Assembly: GCF_002844595.1 (NCBI RefSeq)
Contig: NZ_PJNW01000013.1
Coordinates: 1-64,000 of the forward strand
Reading direction: 5' to 3'
Length of the DNA: 64,000 nucleotides
Source of the DNA: Pleomorphomonas diazotrophica
GTDB taxonomy: Bacteria; Pseudomonadota; Alphaproteobacteria; Rhizobiales; Pleomorphomonadaceae
In this document: piece by piece, positions 43,457 through 52,250 of the stretch
Numbering within the stretch: the stretch's first letter is position 1
Layout of the letters: every line of letters starts with the position of its first letter
Made by a program: the position numbers and the translations under genes
The notes under the pieces: generated by a model
Told to the model about the DNA's origin: nothing
Seen by the model: the letters and a program-made list of their open reading frames with translations, nothing else
Database searches by the model: none

Positions 43457-44317
43457 TCAGCGAAACGGGAACTGGTCTTGCGTCCGGCGCCAGTCATCCA
43501 CCAGACCGGCGACATCGCGCTCGATCATGACGAGCCGCTCGATTGCGCCGGCATGGTCGCGCTCCGCGAACCGGTCCCAGAGCGCATCGATGCGGGCGCC
43601 GAGGTTCGGCGGCGCCAGCGGCAGACCGCCGGCCAGCGCCAGCGCGCCCTTCTCGTTCATCACGTAACGGCCGTTGATGGCGCAGATGACCTGGGCGGCG
43701 CAGGCCAGACCCCTGAAGATCGATCCGGCGATATAGCTGCGGTCGTCGCGGGCGATGGCCTTGGCGGCGCCGGTGGCGGCAAAGCCGATTTCCCATTGGA
43801 AACGGTCCACCAGGGCGAGCGCAAGCCGGCGCGGATAGGGCTGGAGCCGGCATTTCAGACCGGCGACCGCCCCGGCAGGATCGTGGAGCGGTTGGCAATG
43901 ATGCACTTCCGCAAGCCAGATCGTGGAAATGAACCCATGCGGATGGCCCGGCTGGTAGTCGACCGTGATCGTCCCCGCGACCGCGCGATCGATCGTGGCG
44001 CTCACCGCGTCGACGTTGCGGTAAAGGAGGTCGACGGCCTGTCCGCCGATGGTGAGCCAGCCGCCGCCGACGATCCACGGCCCCCATTCACCTATGGCGG
44101 TGATGATCGCCTCGGACCCGGGATCGATCAGCGGTTCCATCGCCCGCCTCAACCCGCCGACATCGATCGGCCGCTGGTCGCGGAAGTAAAGACCGAGATC
44201 GTAATCTGACGACGGCAGCGCGTCGCCCCGGCTCCGCGAGCCACCGAGCACCACGGTCTCGATGCCGCCGACGCCGGAGAGCACGGCCACCAGATGCTCG
44301 AGCAGGGGATCGGTCAT
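43457..44317 (-). CDS. Nucleotidyltransferase-domain protein
   Basis: 286 aa. VVLGGSRSRGDALPSSDYDLGLYF near residue 23 carries the polymerase-beta GS motif and DxD metal ligands; a further acidic residue is in GGQAVDLLYRN. The C-terminal part (GAKAIARDDRSYIAGSIFRGL-like) resembles the substrate-binding half of aminoglycoside or tRNA-type nucleotidyltransferases. The target is unknown. It lies between two units sharing operators; its own start is about 113 bases from operator 3. Confidence 0.82.
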   Translation of the reverse strand: MTDPLLEHLVAVLSGVGGIETVVLGGSRSRGDALPSSDYDLGLYFRDQRPIDVGGLRRAMEPLIDPGSEAIITAIGEWGPWIVGGGWLTIGGQAVDLLYRNVDAVSATIDRAVAGTITVDYQPGHPHGFISTIWLAEVHHCQPLHDPAGAVAGLKCRLQPYPRRLALALVDRFQWEIGFAATGAAKAIARDDRSYIAGSIFRGLACAAQVICAINGRYVMNEKGALALAGGLPLAPPNLGARIDALWDRFAERDHAGAIERLVMIERDVAGLVDDWRRTQDQFPFR

Positions 44318-44429
44318 GCGGCGCGCTCCGAGATGACAGGTCCGGGTCCCGATGTCCGAGCCCCAGAAGGCGGCGGTTCTTCCCTGGACCGGGTCGCTCC
44401 GGTTGATCCTGAAGGCGACAGGTGCTAAC

Positions 44430-44449
44430 CGTCAACCAGGCGGTTGATG
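44430..44449. promoter_or_regulatory. Operator 3 upstream of arsR and the nucleotidyltransferase gene
   Basis: CGTCAACC and GGTTGATG around AGGC, one mismatch from the operators at 43273 and 43323. It lies between two divergent genes. Confidence 0.6.
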
Positions 44450-44472
44450 TCTGTAACCCGCTGCAAAAGGAG

Positions 44473-44493
44473 CGTCAACTTATCGGGTTGGCG
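44473..44493. promoter_or_regulatory. Operator 4 (degenerate) before arsR
   Basis: CGTCAACT and GGTTGGCG around five bases, two mismatches and one extra spacer base compared with the better operators. It sits just before the ArsR gene start. Confidence 0.45.
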
Positions 44494-44501
44494 GGCTTGC
44501 C

Positions 44502-44837
44502 ATGATGTCTGCGGAAGAGCGTCTCGACGCGGTGTTTCACGCCTTGTCCAACCGGACCCGGCGGCAGCTCATTGCCGACCTCGCCAAGCGTCCGGCTCGC
44601 GTCAACGAACTGGCCCGGCCCTATGACATGTCGGTCAACGCCATTTCCAAGCATCTCTTCGTCCTGGAGAGGGCAGGGTTGCTGGAGCGGCGCCAGGAGG
44701 GAAGCACGCAGAGCTGCGCGCTGACGCCGCTCGCGCTGTCCAGCGCCAGCGAATGGATCGAGCGCTATCGGCAGTATTGGACCGACCAGTTGGATGGGCT
44801 GGCCAACTTCGTCGAAGAACAGGCTCGCGAGACATGA
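44502..44837 (+). CDS. ArsR/SmtB-family regulator
   Basis: 111 aa winged helix: FHALSNRTRRQLIADLAKRPARVNELARPYDMSVNAISKHLFVLERAGLL. No metal-binding cysteine pair is visible; the type partnered with SRPBCC proteins often senses other signals. Its stop overlaps the SRPBCC start by four bases. Operators 3 and 4 lie just upstream, and identical half-sites precede the SDR gene, so it is the best candidate regulator for both. Confidence 0.88.
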   Translation: MMSAEERLDAVFHALSNRTRRQLIADLAKRPARVNELARPYDMSVNAISKHLFVLERAGLLERRQEGSTQSCALTPLALSSASEWIERYRQYWTDQLDGLANFVEEQARET

Positions 44838-45271
44838 AGGCAACCGAACTCTTCACCTCCCGCATCGTCAGGGCCGGGCGGGATCGCGTGTTCGCCGCCT
44901 GGACCCAGCCCGAGTTGGTGAAGCAATGGTGGGGGCCGCCGCCCTATGTCTGCCCCCATGCCGAGATCGATTTGAGGGTCGGTGGCGCCTATCGGTTGGC
45001 CAACCTCGGGCCCGATGGCGAGACCATCTGGATCAGCGGCGTCTTCACCCGCGTCGAGGTGCCCGACGCGCTCAGCTACACCTGGAAGCTCAGCACGCAC
45101 AGCACAGAGCCGTCGCTCGTTCACGTCTCCTTCGCCGACCATCCCGAGGGAACCGAGGTGAGCATTCACCACGAGCGCTTCGCCGATGCCGCCGTCCGCG
45201 ACGAGCATGCGCTGGGCTGGCAGGGCTGCCTGGGCCGGCTATCCGACCTGATGCCCGGCCGGGCTTCGTGA
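44834..45271 (+). CDS. SRPBCC/AHSA1-domain protein
   Basis: 145 aa. RIVRAGRDRVFAAWTQPELVKQWWGP and DLRVGGAYRLANLGPDGETIWISGVFTRVEVPDALSYTW are typical of the AHSA1-type START-like fold, which encloses a hydrophobic cavity. It is coupled to the arsR gene, a widespread pair of unclear function. Confidence 0.9.
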   Translation: MKATELFTSRIVRAGRDRVFAAWTQPELVKQWWGPPPYVCPHAEIDLRVGGAYRLANLGPDGETIWISGVFTRVEVPDALSYTWKLSTHSTEPSLVHVSFADHPEGTEVSIHHERFADAAVRDEHALGWQGCLGRLSDLMPGRAS

Positions 45272-45308
45272 GCTGGGCGCGAGGCCTGGCCGATCGGGCC
45301 TTCGGGCA

Positions 45309-45336
45309 ACAAAAAACCCCGGCGGAAGGCCGGGGC
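45309..45336 (-). terminator. Rho-independent terminator after ctrA
   Basis: On the minus strand GC-rich arms CCCCGGC / GCCGGGG are followed by TTTTTTGTTG. It lies about 60 bases beyond the ctrA stop. Confidence 0.85.
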
Positions 45337-45394
45337 GAAAACAAGGGCGGCGCGAAAGGGGAAAACGCGCCGCCGCTCTTCGAGGTCGATCCTG

Positions 45395-46090
45395 TCAGAC
45401 CGCTTCCTGGATCTCGTCGGGCTCGCGCAGCACATAGCCGCGGCCCCAGACGGTCTCGATGTAGTTGCGGCCATCGGTGGCATTCGCCAGCTTCTTGCGC
45501 AGCTTGCAGATGAACACGTCGATGATCTTGAGTTCCGGCTCGTCCATGCCGCCATAGAGATGGTTGAGGAACATCTCCTTGGTGAGCGTCGTTCCCTTGC
45601 GGAGGGAAAGCAGCTCAAGCATCTGGTATTCCTTGCCGGTCAGATGCACGCGGTTGCCATTGACCTCGACGGTCTTGGTGTCGAGGTTGACCACCAGGTC
45701 GCCGGTGACGATGACCGACTGGGCATGGCCCTTGGACCGGCGGACGATGGCATGGATGCGGGCGATCAGCTCGTCCTTATGGAACGGCTTGGTCATGTAG
45801 TCGTCGGCGCCGAAGCCGAGACCGCGCACCTTGTCCTCGATATTGCCCAGGCCGGACAGGATGAGGATGGGCGTCTTGACCTTGGACACGCGCAGCGTCC
45901 GGAGCACTTCATAACCCGACATATCCGGCAGATTGAGATCGAGCAGGATGATATCGTAGTCATAGAGCTTGCCGAGGTCGATGCCTTCCTCGCCAAGGTC
46001 CGTCGTGTAGACGTTGAAGCTCTCGGACTTCAGCATCAGCTCGATGCTTTGTGCGGTCGCGCTGTCGTCCTCGATCAGCAAAACTCGCAT
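45395..46090 (-). CDS. ctrA: Cell-cycle response regulator CtrA
   Basis: 231 aa OmpR-type regulator. The receiver has Asp51 in [17 protein letters not shown] and lysine in [11 protein letters not shown]. The winged helix holds [50 protein letters not shown]. CtrA gates replication initiation and drives flagellar and division genes; it receives phosphate through ChpT, encoded at 28 kb. The upstream region is dense in GANTC methylation sites, as expected for CcrM-controlled ctrA. Confidence 0.98.
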   Translation of the reverse strand: MRVLLIEDDSATAQSIELMLKSESFNVYTTDLGEEGIDLGKLYDYDIILLDLNLPDMSGYEVLRTLRVSKVKTPILILSGLGNIEDKVRGLGFGADDYMTKPFHKDELIARIHAIVRRSKGHAQSVIVTGDLVVNLDTKTVEVNGNRVHLTGKEYQMLELLSLRKGTTLTKEMFLNHLYGGMDEPELKIIDVFICKLRKKLANATDGRNYIETVWGRGYVLREPDEIQEAV

Positions 46091-46486
46091 TCGTTATCCC
46101 CTTTTTCTAGGGCCTTGGGCCCGACCTTCTGTCGGAAGCGTGTCCGGTCTTCCGCCGAACATGGGTTATCGGAGCCAAGGCTAGTACCGAATGGTTAACA
46201 AACAATGATTCTCGGCCGCAAGCGTTTTGACGCCATTTCGCCAAAAGTTCGGGCAGGCCCTTAGGAATCAACAATAAATTGGCTTCGGTTGTCCTCATCC
46301 GACAAATTAAGAAATTTGCCTAAGCGATTCTGCCGACTCCACGAAGATTCCTTGTCCACACCCCGGTCGCCGCAAGCCGGTCCCCATCGCACTCATAAGC
46401 AAAGTATTAACGCCGGACGTTAACGAAGCGTTACACTCGGGCTCGAACCCGAATCAATCCGGAAACCATTTGCCCGGAATCCACCA
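46091..46486. promoter_or_regulatory. Divergent ctrA / fliI regulatory region
   Basis: 396 bases without a gene, richer in A/T than the surroundings. It holds seven GANTC motifs (46207, 46265, 46326, 46335, 46346, 46451, 46477) and TTAAC half-sites at 46195 and 46407. About one or two GANTC would be expected by chance. Confidence 0.7.
46420..46434 (+). promoter_or_regulatory. CtrA box before fliI
   Basis: TTAA-CGAAGCG-TTAC differs by one base from the CtrA consensus TTAA-N7-TTAA, with another TTAAC half-site 13 bases upstream. It lies 53 bases ahead of the fliI start. Confidence 0.6.
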
Positions 46487-47839
46487 ATGACCATCGACCG
46501 GCTCGCCGCGGAAATTGCCGCCCTTCGCCCGCTGGAGATCTACGGGCGCGTCGCCAGCGTGCAGGGCATGCTGGTGGAGGTGGCCGGTCCGGTGCAGGAG
46601 ATGAGCGTCGGCGCCCGCCTCTCGGTCTCGGGTTTCGGCGGCGTCAAGGTGCCGGTCGAGGTGGTCGGCTTCAATGACGGCAAGGCGCTCTGCCTGCCCT
46701 TTGCCTCCATGGAAGGGGTGCGCCTCGGCGCCAAGGCGACCATCGTCACCTCCTCGGCATCGGTGCGCCCGTCGGAGGGCTGGCTCGGCCGGGTGGTCAA
46801 TGCCTTCGGCGAGCCGATCGACGGCAAGGGCCCGCTGCCGCTCGGGCCGAACGAGATGCCGCTTCGCGCCTCGCCGCCTCAGGCGGCCGAGCGTGCGCGG
46901 GTGGGCGAGCCGATCGACCTCGGCGTGCGCGTCCTCAACACCTTCGCCACCTGTTGCCGCGGCCAGCGCATGGGCATCTTCGCCGGCTCGGGCGTCGGCA
47001 AATCGGTGCTGCTGTCCATGCTGGCCCGCTACACCGCCTGCGACGTGTCGGTGATCGGTCTCGTCGGCGAACGCGGCCGCGAGGTGCAGGAGTTCATCGA
47101 GGACGACCTCGGCGAGGAGGGCCTCGCCCGCTCGGTGGTGGTGGTCGCCACTTCCGACGAGACGGCGCTGATGCGGCGGCAGGCCGCCTACATGACGTTG
47201 ACCATCGCCGAATATTTCCGCGACGAAGGGCAGGACGTGCTGTGCCTCATGGATTCGGTGACGCGCTTTGCCATGGCCCAGCGCGAGATCGGCCTGTCGG
47301 CTGGAGAACCACCTACGTCGAAAGGATATACGCCGACGGTGTTCGCCGAGCTGCCGCGTCTTCTTGAACGCGCCGGCCCCGGCCCGGTGGGCGGTGGCAC
47401 CATCACCGGTCTGTTCACGGTGCTGGTCGACGGCGACAACCACAACGAACCGGTGGCCGACGCCGTGCGCGGCATCCTCGACGGCCATATCGTCATGGAG
47501 CGCGCCATTGCCGAACGCGGCCGCTATCCGGCCGTCAACGTGTTGAAAACAGTGTCGCGCACCATGCCCGGCTGCGTCGAGCCGGAGATCCGGCCGATGA
47601 TCCGCGACGCCAAAAGGCTGATGGCCACCTTTGCCGACATGGAGGAACTGATCCGCCTCGGCGCCTACCGACGCGGCAGCAACCCCGAGGTCGACCAGTC
47701 GATCGACGTTTCAGGCCCGCTCGAAGCCTTCCTGACGCAAGGAAAGGACGAATGTACCCGCCGTTATGACGGCTATCGTGATCTTGCTCACCTTTTGGAA
47801 AGCACTGTCGGTTTACGTTACCCGCATTCCGGGGAGTAA
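46487..47839 (+). CDS. fliI: Flagellar export ATPase FliI
   Basis: 450 aa. FliI energises export of flagellar axial proteins with FliH and FliJ. Walker [11 protein letters not shown] lies near residue 168, the catalytic glutamate region is [16 protein letters not shown], Walker B is [19 protein letters not shown], and the type III/FliI hallmark [11 protein letters not shown] follows. A strong CtrA box lies upstream and fliJ follows in six bases. Confidence 0.96.
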   Translation: MTIDRLAAEIAALRPLEIYGRVASVQGMLVEVAGPVQEMSVGARLSVSGFGGVKVPVEVVGFNDGKALCLPFASMEGVRLGAKATIVTSSASVRPSEGWLGRVVNAFGEPIDGKGPLPLGPNEMPLRASPPQAAERARVGEPIDLGVRVLNTFATCCRGQRMGIFAGSGVGKSVLLSMLARYTACDVSVIGLVGERGREVQEFIEDDLGEEGLARSVVVVATSDETALMRRQAAYMTLTIAEYFRDEGQDVLCLMDSVTRFAMAQREIGLSAGEPPTSKGYTPTVFAELPRLLERAGPGPVGGGTITGLFTVLVDGDNHNEPVADAVRGILDGHIVMERAIAERGRYPAVNVLKTVSRTMPGCVEPEIRPMIRDAKRLMATFADMEELIRLGAYRRGSNPEVDQSIDVSGPLEAFLTQGKDECTRRYDGYRDLAHLLESTVGLRYPHSGE

Positions 47840-47845
47840 TTTGAA

Positions 47846-48262
47846 ATGAAATCTCGCAACAGTCTCATCCGACTCAAGCGGTTTCAGGTCGACGAGAAGC
47901 GTCGGCAGGTGATGCAGATCGAAATGATGATCGCCGAGTTCGAGCGCATGGCGTCCGAGCTCGACGAGCAGATTCTGGCTGAGCAGAAGCGCAGCGGCAT
48001 CACCGACATCACGCACTTCGCCTATCCCACCTTCGCCAAGGCGGCGATGACTCGCCGCGACAACCTCATGGGATCGGCCAACGATCTCAGGGGGCAGCTC
48101 GATGCCGCGCAGGCGGCGCTCAGCGAGGCGGTGGAAGAGATGAAGAAGATCGAGCTTCTGGAGGAGCGCGATCAGCTGCGCGAGAAGACGGCCCAGGAAG
48201 CGGCCGAGCAGGACGCGCTCGACGAAGTGGCGGGTCGCCGCTCCTATCATCACGCCGGCTGA
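47846..48262 (+). CDS. fliJ: Flagellar export chaperone FliJ
   Basis: 138 aa, almost entirely coiled coil (RLKRFQVDEKRRQVMQIEMMIAEFERMASELDEQI). FliJ couples the export ATPase to the gate. Identity rests on length, coiled-coil nature and position directly after fliI, since the family has little sequence conservation. Confidence 0.85.
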   Translation: MKSRNSLIRLKRFQVDEKRRQVMQIEMMIAEFERMASELDEQILAEQKRSGITDITHFAYPTFAKAAMTRRDNLMGSANDLRGQLDAAQAALSEAVEEMKKIELLEERDQLREKTAQEAAEQDALDEVAGRRSYHHAG

Positions 48263-48353
48263 GCCGAACGGCCGGCCCTGTTTTCAAACCTCATCGCTCC
48301 GGAAGCATTTCGGGCGGGCATGCCGGGCATGTCCGCCGCTTTTGCATGTGGGC

Positions 48354-48527
48354 TCAGGGTGCCTGCCAGCTCGTGGCGACGCCGGCGCCGGCCGTGCCGG
48401 AGATTTCCACCGTGACGGTCAGGTCGCCCGGCCACATCCTGTCGGGCAGGGCACGGGCGGCAACCACGGTGGTCAGCGCCACCAGCGCGGCGGCGATCCA
48501 GCTCAGGAGTTTGGTCTTGCGGGCCAT
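48354..48527 (-). CDS. Small single-helix exported or membrane protein
   Basis: 57 aa. It reads MARKTKLLSWIAAALVALTT and ends VEISGTAGAGVATSWQAP: a basic start, one hydrophobic helix, and a short polar tail, so a signal anchor or secretion signal. No strong ribosome-binding site is visible. It lies alone, in reverse, downstream of fliJ. The composed pattern argues for a real gene, but no family is recognised. Confidence 0.5.
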   Translation of the reverse strand: MARKTKLLSWIAAALVALTTVVAARALPDRMWPGDLTVTVEISGTAGAGVATSWQAP

Positions 48528-48702
48528 GGCGTGCTGCCGTTCTCATGCGGCGCGGCCCCTTCCGCGCCATGATGTCACCTTATTGCCGCCGGCTTGAACG
48601 AGCCCCGAACCCGCCGTTCATCTCGCGTTCATCGCGGTAAACGGTTGGTAAACACGGTGTTCCCGCCGGAAGCGCAGAAGGGAAACTTGGACGGAAACGC
48701 CA

Positions 48703-48731
48703 ACGCCGCCGCGGAGGTTCCACGGCGGCGT
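48703..48731 (-). terminator. Possible terminator after ychF
   Basis: Nine-bp arms ACGCCGCCG / CGGCGGCGT pair around 11 bases, 23 bases past the ychF stop. The T-run on the minus side is poor, so termination may be weak. Confidence 0.5.
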
Positions 48732-48753
48732 CAAAAATGTGGCAAAAAACGGA

Positions 48754-49848
48754 TCAGGTGTTGAACTTGAACAGCATGACGTCGCCGTCGGCGACGACAT
48801 ATTCCTTGCCTTCGTCGCGAGCCTTGCCAAGTTCCTTGGCCTTCACCTCGCCATAGGCGATGTAGTCCTCGTAGGCGATGGTCTGGGCGCGGATGAAGCC
48901 GCGCTCGAAGTCGGTGTGAATGACGCCGGCCGCCTGCGGCGCCTTGGTGCCCTTGACGATCGTCCAGGCGCGCGTCTCCTTGGGGCCGACGGTGAAATAG
49001 GTGATGAGGCCGAGGAGGTCGTAACCGGCGCGGATCAGCCGGTCGAGGCCGGGTTCCGTGAGGCCGAGCGTCTCCAGGAACTCCTTCTGCTCGGCGTCGT
49101 CGAGCTGGGCGACCTCCGCCTCGATGGCGGCCGAGATGACCACCGCCTTGGCGCCGAGCTTTTCGGCCATCTCGAAGACGCGGGCCGACTGGCTGTTGCC
49201 GGTGGCTGCTGCCGATTCCTCGACGTTGCAGACGTAGAGCACCGGCTTGGAGGTCAGAAGGTTGAGCGCCGCGAAGGCAGCCTCGGATCCCTTGGGGATG
49301 CTGGCGGTGCGGGCCGGACGGCCGTTGCGCAGCTCTTCGAGGGCAAGGTCCATCAGCTCGACCTGCTCCTTGATCTCCTTGTCGCCACTCTGGGCGCGCT
49401 TGCGGAGCGGCACGACGCGCCGTTCCAGGCTGTCGAGATCGGAGAGCATCAGCTCGGTCTCCACCGTCTCGGCGTCGCTCACCGGATCGATGCGACCCTC
49501 GACGTGGGTGATGTCGTTGTCCTCGAAGCAGCGGAGCACGTGGACGATGGCGTCGACCTCGCGGATGTTGCCTAGGAACTGGTTGCCGAGGCCCTCGCCC
49601 TTGGAGGCGCCGCGCACCAGGCCGGCGATGTCGACGAAAGTGATGCGGGTTGGCACGATCTGCGCCGACTTGCCCTTCTCGGCCAGCACCGTGAGGCGCG
49701 GGTCGGGCACCGCCACCTCGCCGGTGTTCGGCTCGATGGTGCAGAAGGGATAGTTGGCCGCCTGGGCGGCCGCGGTCTTGGTGAGCGCGTTGAAGAGCGT
49801 GGACTTGCCGACGTTGGGCAGGCCGACGATGCCGCACTTGAAACCCAT
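48754..49848 (-). CDS. ychF: Redox-regulated ATPase YchF (Obg-family)
   Basis: 364 aa. G1 motif GLPNVGKSTLFNAL, switch PFCTIEPNTGEV, DIAGLVRGAS (G3), the altered G4 that favours ATP, and the C-terminal TGS domain ending FVVADGDVMLFKFNT-like are all present. YchF binds ribosomes and is involved in stress responses. It follows pth in the same direction, a conserved pairing. Confidence 0.96.
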   Translation of the reverse strand: MGFKCGIVGLPNVGKSTLFNALTKTAAAQAANYPFCTIEPNTGEVAVPDPRLTVLAEKGKSAQIVPTRITFVDIAGLVRGASKGEGLGNQFLGNIREVDAIVHVLRCFEDNDITHVEGRIDPVSDAETVETELMLSDLDSLERRVVPLRKRAQSGDKEIKEQVELMDLALEELRNGRPARTASIPKGSEAAFAALNLLTSKPVLYVCNVEESAAATGNSQSARVFEMAEKLGAKAVVISAAIEAEVAQLDDAEQKEFLETLGLTEPGLDRLIRAGYDLLGLITYFTVGPKETRAWTIVKGTKAPQAAGVIHTDFERGFIRAQTIAYEDYIAYGEVKAKELGKARDEGKEYVVADGDVMLFKFNT

Positions 49849-49940
49849 GGTGATCAGGCTTTCGTAAAAGGCGTGAATTCTGGCGTGGTGTTAGGGAAGC
49901 GCCCCGCCGGCCGTCAAGAGATTTATCGGGCGGCGGTTGG

Positions 49941-50651
49941 CTACCGCCGGGTCTTCTGGGCGAGCAGGCCCTTCAGGATGGCGGCCATGGCATTCTTTGG
50001 CGGCGGTTCGGCTGGAGCTGCGGCGGCCGGCGCGGCCGGTTCGTTGTCCGTCTTCGCTTCCGTCTTCGGCTTGCGCTCGGGCTTGGGCTCGGTGATGGCG
50101 TGGACGCGGTTGGCGAAGGTGGCGTCGGCGCCCTTCACCAGCTCGCCGGCATTGTCGGCGATGGCGTCGAGCAGCTTCACCAGCCAGTCGCGGTCGGCCT
50201 TGGCGAAGTCGGAGAGCACGTGGGCGTGGACCAGCGCCTTGTCGCCGGGGTGGCCGATGCCGAGCCGCATGCGGCGGTAGCCGTCGGTGATCTGCGAGGT
50301 GATGGATCTCAGGCCATTATGGCCGCCATGGCCGCCGCCGACCTTCATCCGGAGCTTGCCGGGCGGCAGGTCGAGCTCGTCGTGGATGACGACCACGTCG
50401 GACGGGGCGAGCTTCAGAAAGCGCACGGCGTCGCCCACCGAGCGGCCGCTCTCGTTCATGTAGGTCTGCGGCTTCATGAGCAGCACGCGCTCGCCGTCGA
50501 TGGTGCCTTCCGACACCTCGGCCTGGAAGTTCTTCCGCCAGGCGGGGAAGCGGTGACGCGTGTGGATGACGTCGGCCGCCATGAAGCCGATGTTATGGCG
50601 GTTCGACGCATATTTGGCGCCGGGATTGCCGAGACCGACCAGAATGAGCAC
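49941..50651 (-). CDS. pth: Peptidyl-tRNA hydrolase
   Basis: 236 aa, about 40 longer than the usual 190-200. It recycles peptidyl-tRNAs. [19 protein letters not shown] (with catalytic His), [14 protein letters not shown] and [25 protein letters not shown] are complete. The extra C-terminus is a lysine/alanine/proline tail ([28 protein letters not shown]), commonly seen in Rhizobiales. Confidence 0.96.
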   Translation of the reverse strand: MLILVGLGNPGAKYASNRHNIGFMAADVIHTRHRFPAWRKNFQAEVSEGTIDGERVLLMKPQTYMNESGRSVGDAVRFLKLAPSDVVVIHDELDLPPGKLRMKVGGGHGGHNGLRSITSQITDGYRRMRLGIGHPGDKALVHAHVLSDFAKADRDWLVKLLDAIADNAGELVKGADATFANRVHAITEPKPERKPKTEAKTDNEPAAPAAAAPAEPPPKNAMAAILKGLLAQKTRR

Positions 50652-50664
50652 GCGCCTCTCCCGA

Positions 50665-50700
50665 AAAGATCAGGGGTTCCGACCTTGCGACCGGAACCCC
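50665..50700 (-). terminator. Possible terminator after rplY
   Basis: Eight-bp arms GGGGTTCC / GGAACCCC pair around 12 bases, 24 bases past the rplY stop, with TGATCTTTTC on the minus side. It may be a partial attenuator, since pth follows in the same direction. Confidence 0.5.
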
Positions 50701-50724
50701 GCGCATCGATCATAAGGCCGATGA

Positions 50725-51336
50725 TCAGGCCTTGGGCGCCTCGGCGGCAGCGGCAGCCTCTTCCGAGGTGGCAGCAGCCGAACCGACGACGGTGGCGACG
50801 GCGAAGTCGTCATGGTCGACCAGCGTGGCACCAGCCGGCAGCGTCACGGCGGAGATATGCAGGGCGTCGCCGATGTTGAGCGCGCTGACGTCGACCGTCA
50901 GGTGCTCGGGGATGGCATTGGCCGAGACCAGCATCGCCACTTCGTGGGCGGCAATGTTCAGGACGCCGCCGCGCTTGAGGCCGGCCGACTTGTCCTGGCC
51001 GACGAAATGCACCGGGACGTTGACCGTCACCTTGGTGTTTTCGGACACGCGGATGAAGTCGACGTGGACCAGCGCGTCGCTCACCGGGTCGAGCTGGTAG
51101 TCGCGCGGCAGGGCCTTGATCTCCTTGCCATCGACCTTGAGGGTGACGACATGGGTCAGGAAGCCACCGGCGTGCAGCTTCAGGAAGGTTTCCTTGGTGT
51201 CGACCGCGATCGACAGCGGCGGCTGCTTGTCGCCATAAACGACGGCGGGCGTCTTGCCTTCACGGCGCAGGGCGCGGGCGGACCCCTTTCCCACCCGGTC
51301 ACGCGGCGAGGCGACGAGCTCGTAGGTCTGAGCCAT
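50725..51336 (-). CDS. rplY: Ribosomal protein bL25 (Ctc form)
   Basis: 203 aa with the bL25 N-domain ([26 protein letters not shown]) that binds 5S rRNA, and the C-terminal TL5 domain ([32 protein letters not shown]). The tail is alanine/glutamate-rich. It heads the rplY-pth-ychF cluster of translation genes. Confidence 0.95.
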   Translation of the reverse strand: MAQTYELVASPRDRVGKGSARALRREGKTPAVVYGDKQPPLSIAVDTKETFLKLHAGGFLTHVVTLKVDGKEIKALPRDYQLDPVSDALVHVDFIRVSENTKVTVNVPVHFVGQDKSAGLKRGGVLNIAAHEVAMLVSANAIPEHLTVDVSALNIGDALHISAVTLPAGATLVDHDDFAVATVVGSAAATSEEAAAAAEAPKA

Positions 51337-51570
51337 TTTCTCGTGCTTTCATCTTCGGATTACTGGCGGCGGCGGCCACGCGGCCGATGCCGATCCGGCG
51401 CTCCCTCCAGGGGGGTCGGCGCGGATGCGGGCGCTATAGCGGAAACGGCCGGGGAAGGCAAGGGAAGGCGGGATTTTACGCGGTCTTCGGCCTCGACGAA
51501 GGGCGAGGATGGATTCTGATCTCTACTTCCGGTTACAAGCATCCCATTGCAGTTGTTTCGATGGTGCCTT

Positions 51571-52125
51571 ATGAAAATTCACGCCGCGGCTGCCGCGCTT
51601 CTCTGTCTTTCCGCCAGTGTTTTTCCGGCCTCGGCCGACGCACCGCCCGCCCCTTCGGACAAGTTTCCGGGCTGGGTGACGACGACGCGGGACACGGGCA
51701 CGGTGTTCTTCTATTGCGCGGCGCCCAAGATCTGCGGCGAAGGCTCGATCGTCAGCTTTCACTTCCATGACCTGCCGGCGCCGAGCAAAGCCGAGATCCG
51801 AGCGAAGTACAAGGAGCCGCGCCTGCCGATCACCTGCCGGAATGCCGGCAGCTACGACACCTGCGAGTATCCGAACGCGATCGACAAGAAGGGCCGGCCG
51901 ACGCATTGGAGGCCGATGCCGGAAGAAGGCTTCGAGGCCGACTTCTTCCATAGCGGCTTTCTGTCCGCCCATATGCCGGCCGGCTCCAAAACGCACTTTC
52001 TCATCACGCTCAGCAGCTCGGCCGCCAGCTACAAGCTCTCCAAGAAGAACTACGCCTTGTTCCGAACCGATTTGGGCAAGGCGCTCGGCCACTCCGTCGC
52101 GTCCTTGCCGCGCGCTTCCAAATGA
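51571..52125 (+). CDS. Secreted protein of unknown function
   Basis: 184 aa. Signal peptide AAAAALLCLSASVFPASA, cleavage likely before DAPPAPS. The mature part holds four cysteines in two close pairs (FYCAAPKICGEG; ITCRNAGSYDTCEYP), which may form disulfides, and WRPMPEEGFEADFFHSGFLSAHM. The chosen ATG follows an A/T-rich stretch; a TTG eight codons upstream is possible. No family recognised. Confidence 0.72.
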   Translation: MKIHAAAAALLCLSASVFPASADAPPAPSDKFPGWVTTTRDTGTVFFYCAAPKICGEGSIVSFHFHDLPAPSKAEIRAKYKEPRLPITCRNAGSYDTCEYPNAIDKKGRPTHWRPMPEEGFEADFFHSGFLSAHMPAGSKTHFLITLSSSAASYKLSKKNYALFRTDLGKALGHSVASLPRASK

Positions 52126-52250
52126 CCCGTTTGCTGTGATGCCCGCCTTCGACGCGCTTCGGGTCTCTCCTGTCTGGAATTCTCGATGAAAACGTTTAGG
52201 AAGGCCGGGCCGGACCTTTCGCGGGTCTGGAAGGACAGGAGCGGACGGCG

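Noticed and set aside
46184-46199. Second CtrA box close to the ctrA start
   Set aside because: Only the TTAAC half is right; the partner half is GTAC, two mismatches from consensus.
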